Of a DNA stretch of 64,000 bases, positions 59,571 through 64,000 are shown piece by piece; the stretch's first letter is position 1; each line of letters starts with the position of its first letter. Where the stretch lies: the NCBI RefSeq assembly GCF_000193635.1, contig NZ_AEKT01000049.1:59074-123073 (forward strand), in the 5' to 3' direction. A program made the position numbers and the translations under genes. The notes under the pieces were generated by a model, which did not search any database, was not told where the DNA came from, and was given only the letters and a program-made list of their open reading frames with translations. This stretch comes from Weissella cibaria KACC 11862 (GTDB lineage: Bacteria > Bacillota > Bacilli > Lactobacillales > Lactobacillaceae).

Positions 59571-60236
59571 ATGGTTGAAGCAGTAACCGCACAAGAGATG
59601 CAACGATTTGACCGTTATACAATGGAAGAAATCGGTGTTCCCGCCTTGGTTTTAATGGAACGCGCCGCAATGGCCACCATTGAAGTTTTGGCAGCCGGTA
59701 CCTTTGATTTAGCCAACGTGCTTGTTATCGCCGGACTTGGTAATAACGGTGGTGACGGTGTCGCCATTGCACGCATGTTGATTCAAAAAGGTGTTAACGT
59801 CGACCTATTGATTCTTGGTGATGAAAATCGTGCTACCGCTAACACAGCCACGCAACTTAAGATTGCCCGTGGCTATGGTATTCACACCCAAAACCGTGTC
59901 CGTGATTTCCGCAATTACACGGTCATCGTGGATGCGCTATTTGGAATAGGCCTTTCTAAGCCCGTTCCAAGCAAACTTGGTGATATTATTAAACGAGTAA
60001 ATGCCGCTAATATTCCGGTTGTCTCTGTTGATGTCCCATCTGGTTTGCACGCAACTACTGGAGAAATCCTTGGCTCTGCTATTCGTGCCACCGCAACTGT
60101 TACTTTCGCCTATCCTAAGCAAGGGTTGTTGCAAAACGAAGGCCTAAAACGCGCCGGCAATATTTATGTGAAAGACATTGGCATTTATTCACCGGAAGAA
60201 TTAGCAGAATTTAAACAGGAAGAGAGCGAGAACTAA
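59571..60236 (+). CDS. nnrE: NAD(P)H-hydrate epimerase
   Basis: A 221-residue YjeF N-terminal domain protein that repairs R/S-NAD(P)H hydrate. VIAGLGNNGGDGVAIARMLI is the nucleotide-binding loop, VDALFGIGLSKPV and VDVPSGLHATTG follow. The NNRD dehydratase domain, often fused, is absent. AGGAGG precedes the ATG. Stop overlaps the next start (TAATG). Confidence 0.88.
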   Translation: MVEAVTAQEMQRFDRYTMEEIGVPALVLMERAAMATIEVLAAGTFDLANVLVIAGLGNNGGDGVAIARMLIQKGVNVDLLILGDENRATANTATQLKIARGYGIHTQNRVRDFRNYTVIVDALFGIGLSKPVPSKLGDIIKRVNAANIPVVSVDVPSGLHATTGEILGSAIRATATVTFAYPKQGLLQNEGLKRAGNIYVKDIGIYSPEELAEFKQEESEN

Positions 60237-62089
60237 TGAATATCGTATTAGTCGGGGCTGGTCCACGTAACTTGTCTTTGGTTGAGCGTCTAATGGCGCA
60301 CGCCAAGTCAACGACCGAGCCTGTTGACATCACCCTATACGACCCATTTCCTATCGGTGGTCGTGTTTGGAACCCAGATCAAGACCCAACTTTCTTGATG
60401 AACACTGTTACACAACAATTGACGTTGTTTACTGATCCTTCAGTACCTAACCACGCTTCTACCGCGTTGTATGGTCCTAATTTTTATGAATGGTCTGTCA
60501 CGTTCGGTAAGGAATACGTGAAGATGCACGACTTCAAGAATGAAGCTTACTTCTTGGATGAGTTGACGCGTATCAACCCTAACCGTTTCACGTCACGTGC
60601 TTTGTTTGGTGTGTATGGCCAATGGTTCTTTGAACACCTTGGTGCTCACGTCCCTGCAAATGTGACATTGTCATATGAACGTCGCAGTGTCACTGATGTT
60701 GTTAAGCAAGATAATCAATATACGGTCACTATCGACGGCACTGATACCATCATTGCTGATCAAGTGGTGATGGCATTGGGTCACGTGGACAACAGCTTGA
60801 ACGATGAAGAGCAAGCTTTCGCTGATGCCGCTGCAGGCAATGCTAACATGTTGTACGTTGCCCCAACGCACCCTTCAGAAGCCGACCTCGATGCTGTTCC
60901 AGCCCGTGAAAAAGTTGTTTTACGTGGTTTGGGATTGAGCTTCTTCGACTACATTGCTAAGTTAACAATCAGCCGTGGTGGTCGCTTCGCTCGCGATAAC
61001 AACGGTGTGATGTACTACCTACCATCTGGTAAGGAACCTCACATGATTGCTGGTTCTCGCAAGGGCTTGCCTATGCACGCACGTGGTGTTAACCAAAAGG
61101 TTGCGGCTGAAGGTTATCAACCACTATTCTTTACGTCAGAAAATTTGGATAAGTTGGCTGAAAAGTCAAACGGTCAAGTTACCTATGACGAATTCTTTAC
61201 GTTGTTGCGTAAGGAATTGGAATACAAGCACTATCAAAACACAATTAACGACTTTGGTGTCACATGGCCATTCAACGCTGCCGAATTCATGGATGCTTTG
61301 GCAGCCAGTGATGATTTGAATGAAACTGCCCGTAAGTACGGCATTTCTGAAGAATACATCATGGATTGGGATCGTATTTTGAACCCCGTTGATGATGTAC
61401 CAGCTGAAGTTGAATACAGTGACTTCATGATGAATTACCTAACTTGGGATATTAACGATGCCAACCAAGGTAACAACGATGCACCTTATGCCGGTGCCTT
61501 TGATATGTTGCGTGACGTCCGTGGTATCATTCGTCACTATTTGGATGCTGGCTACTTGTCATCTGACGAATATGCCAAGTTCCTATCAAAGTTCAACCCA
61601 TTTAACTCATTGATTTCCGTTGGACCTCCTGTCCTACGTGTTGAGCAAATGCGCGCTTTGATTGAAGCTGGTGTCTTGGAAGTTGCTGGCCCTGGCTTGG
61701 CAGTTTCTGTCCGTGATGACCACTACGTTGCAACGGATAACCGTGGCAACACGTGGACGGTCAACAACTTGGTAGAAGCACGTTTGTTCCCTGTGTCATT
61801 AGCTGCATCAACTAACCCTTTGGTTGCCAACTTGCGTGATCGTGGTTTGTTGAGTGCCGCCGAGTACACAAAGGCTGACGGTTCAACTTATGTTGTTGGT
61901 GGTACCCGTATGAACAAGGAAGATTTGACTGTTATCGATGCTAACGATAACGAAGTTGATGGTTTGTTCATTTGGGGTGTCCCAACGGAAGGTTGGTCAT
62001 GGTTCACAACGTTTGCTCCTCGTTCAGGGGTTAACGATAAGAACTTGCGCGATGCTGAAAACATCGCCCGCCGTATCTTCGGTAAGTAA
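60236..62089 (+). CDS. FAD/NAD(P)-binding protein (NAD_binding_9 type)
   Basis: A 617-residue protein with an N-terminal Rossmann motif VLVGAGPRNLSLVERLM, YDPFPIGGRVWNPDQDP, and VVMALGHVDNSL. The family is common in LAB but its reaction is unknown; some relatives act in siderophore or amino-acid oxidation. Overlaps nnrE by one base, so the two are translationally coupled, suggesting a role in NAD(P) or flavin chemistry. The C-terminus contains WGVPTEGWSWFTTFAP. Confidence 0.78.
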   Translation: MNIVLVGAGPRNLSLVERLMAHAKSTTEPVDITLYDPFPIGGRVWNPDQDPTFLMNTVTQQLTLFTDPSVPNHASTALYGPNFYEWSVTFGKEYVKMHDFKNEAYFLDELTRINPNRFTSRALFGVYGQWFFEHLGAHVPANVTLSYERRSVTDVVKQDNQYTVTIDGTDTIIADQVVMALGHVDNSLNDEEQAFADAAAGNANMLYVAPTHPSEADLDAVPAREKVVLRGLGLSFFDYIAKLTISRGGRFARDNNGVMYYLPSGKEPHMIAGSRKGLPMHARGVNQKVAAEGYQPLFFTSENLDKLAEKSNGQVTYDEFFTLLRKELEYKHYQNTINDFGVTWPFNAAEFMDALAASDDLNETARKYGISEEYIMDWDRILNPVDDVPAEVEYSDFMMNYLTWDINDANQGNNDAPYAGAFDMLRDVRGIIRHYLDAGYLSSDEYAKFLSKFNPFNSLISVGPPVLRVEQMRALIEAGVLEVAGPGLAVSVRDDHYVATDNRGNTWTVNNLVEARLFPVSLAASTNPLVANLRDRGLLSAAEYTKADGSTYVVGGTRMNKEDLTVIDANDNEVDGLFIWGVPTEGWSWFTTFAPRSGVNDKNLRDAENIARRIFGK

Positions 62090-62103
62090 TTAAGAATTTT
62101 TAA

Positions 62104-62152
62104 AACGTCCATTATGGCTAAGACAGCAATGTCAGCCATAATGGGCGTTTTT
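62104..62152 (+). terminator. Terminator after FAD/NAD(P)-binding gene
   Basis: AACGTCCATTATGGCT pairs with AGCCATAATGGGCGTTTTT, enclosing GACA/TGTC. Confidence 0.85.
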
Positions 62153-62176
62153 GTTGTCATACAGGCATTCTTACAA

Positions 62177-62205
62177 TTGCAAAGATTTTCTAAAGGGTGT
62201 ATATT
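62177..62205 (+). promoter_or_regulatory. Promoter of uvrX-yolD
   Basis: TTGCAA (62177-62182), 17-bp spacer, TATATT (62200-62205). The -10 is the first part of the 40-bp palindrome. Confidence 0.7.
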
Positions 62206-62239
62206 AGGTTTATCCTAACGTTAGGATAAACCTAATATA
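62200..62239. promoter_or_regulatory. Perfect 40-bp palindrome over the uvrX start region
   Basis: TATATTAGGTTTATCCTAAC followed at once by its exact reverse complement, from 62200 to 62239. It contains two copies of TTAGG-N5-CCTAA (62204-62218 and 62221-62235), 17 bp apart centre to centre. Position, covering -10 and the start site, fits a repressor operator for DNA damage control; it could also form a 5' RNA hairpin. Confidence 0.75.
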
Positions 62240-62258
62240 TCATTTTGAGGCCTTGCTT

Positions 62259-63575
62259 ATGAGTCATAATGTGTATGCTAACGAACCACGGCGTGCTGTC
62301 ATGGTAATCGATTCCAAAAGTTTTTACGCCAGTGTGGAAAGTGTTGATTTAGGATTAAATCCCCTCAAGTCCTTGTTAGTGGTCATGAGCCAGCAAGAAA
62401 ACACAAATGGTGGTCTCGTCCTGGCTGCGTCACCACAGGCTAAAAAAATCCTTGGTGTATCCAATGTGATGCGTCAACGCGACGTTCCTCGTGATCCACG
62501 TTTGGCTATCGTCCAACCACGCATGAATTACTACATTCAAAAAAATAAACAAATCAACGACATCTATCGACAATTTGTCGCTGATGAAGATTTACATATC
62601 TATTCAATTGATGAATCCATTCTCGATTTAACGGACAGTTGGCGCTATATCGAATCAAAATTTGGGCGCAAGTTAACACTTCGCAACATGGCCCGTCTCA
62701 TTCAGGAAACCGTTCACGATGCAACCGGCATTTATTTGACGGTTGGCATTGGCGATAATCCCGCGATGGCTAAGATGGCCCTCGATATTTCAGCTAAACA
62801 TAACAAGGATTTAATTGGGGAATGGCACTACGAAACAATTCCCGAGCATTTATGGCCGATTACCAAGCTCGATGACGTTTGGAGTATTGGTAGCCGTACT
62901 GCCAAAACCTTACGCCGTTTAGGCATTTTATCGATGCGTGATTTAGCCGCTTTTAATCCTTATCGGCTCCGGGAACTGCTCGGGGTCAAAGGGATTGAAT
63001 TATATGCGCTAGCTTGGGGTGTCGATCGCAGTCGGCTCAGTAATAAATATCACGTCAAAGAAAGTTCCTTTAGCAACGGCCAAGTTTTGCCTCGCGATTA
63101 CGATAACCCTGCTGAAATCGAAGTTGTCATTCGCGAAATCGGTGAACAAGTAGCTAGTCGGTTGCGTGCAAAACATGTCGTGGCTAGCCAAATCAGTTTA
63201 GGCATTGGCTTTGGCTATCGTACGACCGGCCCGAATCATGGTTTTAGTGGCCAGGTAACGATTGACGCCACCAATCTAAGCCTCCCCATTACCAACGCCC
63301 TACGCGAAATTTTTCGCACCCACTACGATGGTGAGGTTGTTCGTAACATTTACGTCAGCGCTGGTCGCTTGGCTCCTGATGGCGTGGAGCAAATCGACCT
63401 CTTCACCCCTGTGACGATTAACATGAAGCAACGCCAAATTGACAGCGTCATCGATACGATTCGACAAAAATTTGGCGTCGGCGCTGTCTTTAAAAGTTCT
63501 AGCGTCGCTGGTGGAACGATGCTAAATCGCATCGGGTTAGTTGGTGGCCACAATGGCGGTAACGCTTATGGATGA
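62259..63575 (+). CDS. uvrX: Y-family DNA polymerase, UvrX/UmuC-like
   Basis: A 438-residue translesion polymerase: VMVIDSKSFYASVESVDLGL (motif I with Asp and Phe-Tyr-Ala), AIVQPRMNYYIQKNKQIND, HIYSIDESILDLT (motif III, catalytic SIDES), then VGIGDNPAMAKMALDISAKH and the HhH GVKGIELYALAWGVDRSR. Acts in damage bypass. Start 62259 is preceded by GAGG; the frame has two codons more upstream. The promoter is a likely operator target. Overlaps the next gene by 8 bp. Confidence 0.9.
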   Translation: MSHNVYANEPRRAVMVIDSKSFYASVESVDLGLNPLKSLLVVMSQQENTNGGLVLAASPQAKKILGVSNVMRQRDVPRDPRLAIVQPRMNYYIQKNKQINDIYRQFVADEDLHIYSIDESILDLTDSWRYIESKFGRKLTLRNMARLIQETVHDATGIYLTVGIGDNPAMAKMALDISAKHNKDLIGEWHYETIPEHLWPITKLDDVWSIGSRTAKTLRRLGILSMRDLAAFNPYRLRELLGVKGIELYALAWGVDRSRLSNKYHVKESSFSNGQVLPRDYDNPAEIEVVIREIGEQVASRLRAKHVVASQISLGIGFGYRTTGPNHGFSGQVTIDATNLSLPITNALREIFRTHYDGEVVRNIYVSAGRLAPDGVEQIDLFTPVTINMKQRQIDSVIDTIRQKFGVGAVFKSSSVAGGTMLNRIGLVGGHNGGNAYG

Positions 63576-63939
63576 TGATATCGATATTTTTGCCCAAGCT
63601 GCCCGCTTCTTCGCACATGACTATCATGAAAGAGGCATGGTGAAATGGCAAGGCTACTACCTATCTGACCACACTGAAGATGTTCATAAAAACCAATTGG
63701 CCGCGGCGCAGGCGGCCACCCGACGACGAATGCCAGAAATGGATTTAGCAGCCATTACCGCGTTACTTTTTGATGCGTACGGACGGCATGAAATTGTCCA
63801 TGTGCAACAAAATTTCAGCGCTACTGATGGTGTGGTGCCTGAAATCATTACCGGCTTAGTCACGGGTTACACTGAGTCAGCCGTAATTATCGGCAATGCT
63901 CATATCCCGCTCGACCAATTATGGTGGGCTAGCAAATGA
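63568..63939 (+). CDS. yolD: YolD-like protein, partner of UvrX
   Basis: A 123-residue protein with the YolD signature RGMVKWQGYYLSDHTEDVHK in the N-terminal half. YolD-like genes often follow uvrX and may modulate the polymerase (family association). ATG chosen at 63568, after GGCGG; an ATG at 63553 after GGTGG is equally possible. Overlaps uvrX by 8 bp, so it is translationally coupled. The last 60 bp of the window hold no recognised gene. Confidence 0.75.
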   Translation: MDDDIDIFAQAARFFAHDYHERGMVKWQGYYLSDHTEDVHKNQLAAAQAATRRRMPEMDLAAITALLFDAYGRHEIVHVQQNFSATDGVVPEIITGLVTGYTESAVIIGNAHIPLDQLWWASK

Positions 63940-64000
63940 CGATATGGTGGCTTTTTAGGCTTGTTAAGCGCAAAAAAATCCGTCCGTACTAGTACGAACC

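Noticed and set aside
1-64000. T-box leaders, CRISPR arrays, transposases, integrases, rRNA
   Set aside because: Looked for the T-box core, spaced repeats, transposase and integrase motifs and rRNA blocks; none seen.

Overview
The window looks like a chromosomal segment of a low-to-mid-GC lactic acid bacterium of the Lactobacillaceae, most likely Weissella (confusa/cibaria group). This is an inference from gene content, cre-type catabolite sites, strong AGGAGG ribosome sites and the absence of lactobacillus-type T-box leaders. It is core or near-core chromosome: no transposase, integrase, phage gene or CRISPR array was seen. Soj/Spo0J with a perfect parS suggests the replication origin is not far away.

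Layout. 1-2.2 kb: a gene cut by the left edge, a cluster-less HhH-GPD glycosylase and a DUF975 protein. 2.2-10.8 kb: two tRNA clusters (Tyr-Gln-Gln leftward, Tyr-Gln rightward) bracket a carbohydrate/transport block (sugar:H+ symporter, glucose-uptake/fructokinase operon with a cre site, drug MFS, peptide transporter, metallophosphoesterase). 10.8-15.7 kb: a repeat-rich anchored protein, an MFS protein, a SigV/RsiV-like module with an ECF-type promoter, small conserved genes and an unidentified structured RNA region. 15.7-23.4 kb: a nine-gene leftward run rsmG-parA-parB-DUF951-ychF-DUF1129-VanR-like-VanS-like-dacA. 23.4-27.1 kb: nucleoside hydrolase, a MutY without iron-sulphur cysteines, rpiA, DUF805.

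27.1-34.9 kb: a CiaRH-like two-component system plus two operons, DUF4353/VTC polymerase/DUF4956 and GT2-GtrA/phosphodiester glycosidase/membrane protein. TTTAAG boxes lie upstream of each unit, so it reads as one regulated envelope locus. 34.9-46.4 kb: VOC protein, a large MucBP surface protein, scattered menaquinone genes (menE, menB, thioesterase, ubiE), pncA, asparaginase, an APC permease. 46.6-58.1 kb: amino-acid and peptide uptake genes, three of them preceded by short ORFs rich in Thr, Ser/Thr or Ile and then by a terminator. This is the architecture of leader-peptide attenuation, unusual in Firmicutes, and I regard it as the most interesting feature here. The oppA-pip operon is one of these targets. 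58.1-64 kb: aquaporin, a structured 5' UTR before nnrE and an FAD/NAD(P)-binding protein, then uvrX-yolD behind a perfect 40-bp palindrome overlapping the promoter.

Start codons were re-chosen where a ribosome site supports a start downstream of the longest open frame. All identifications are from reading the sequence and recalled family motifs; no database search was run.
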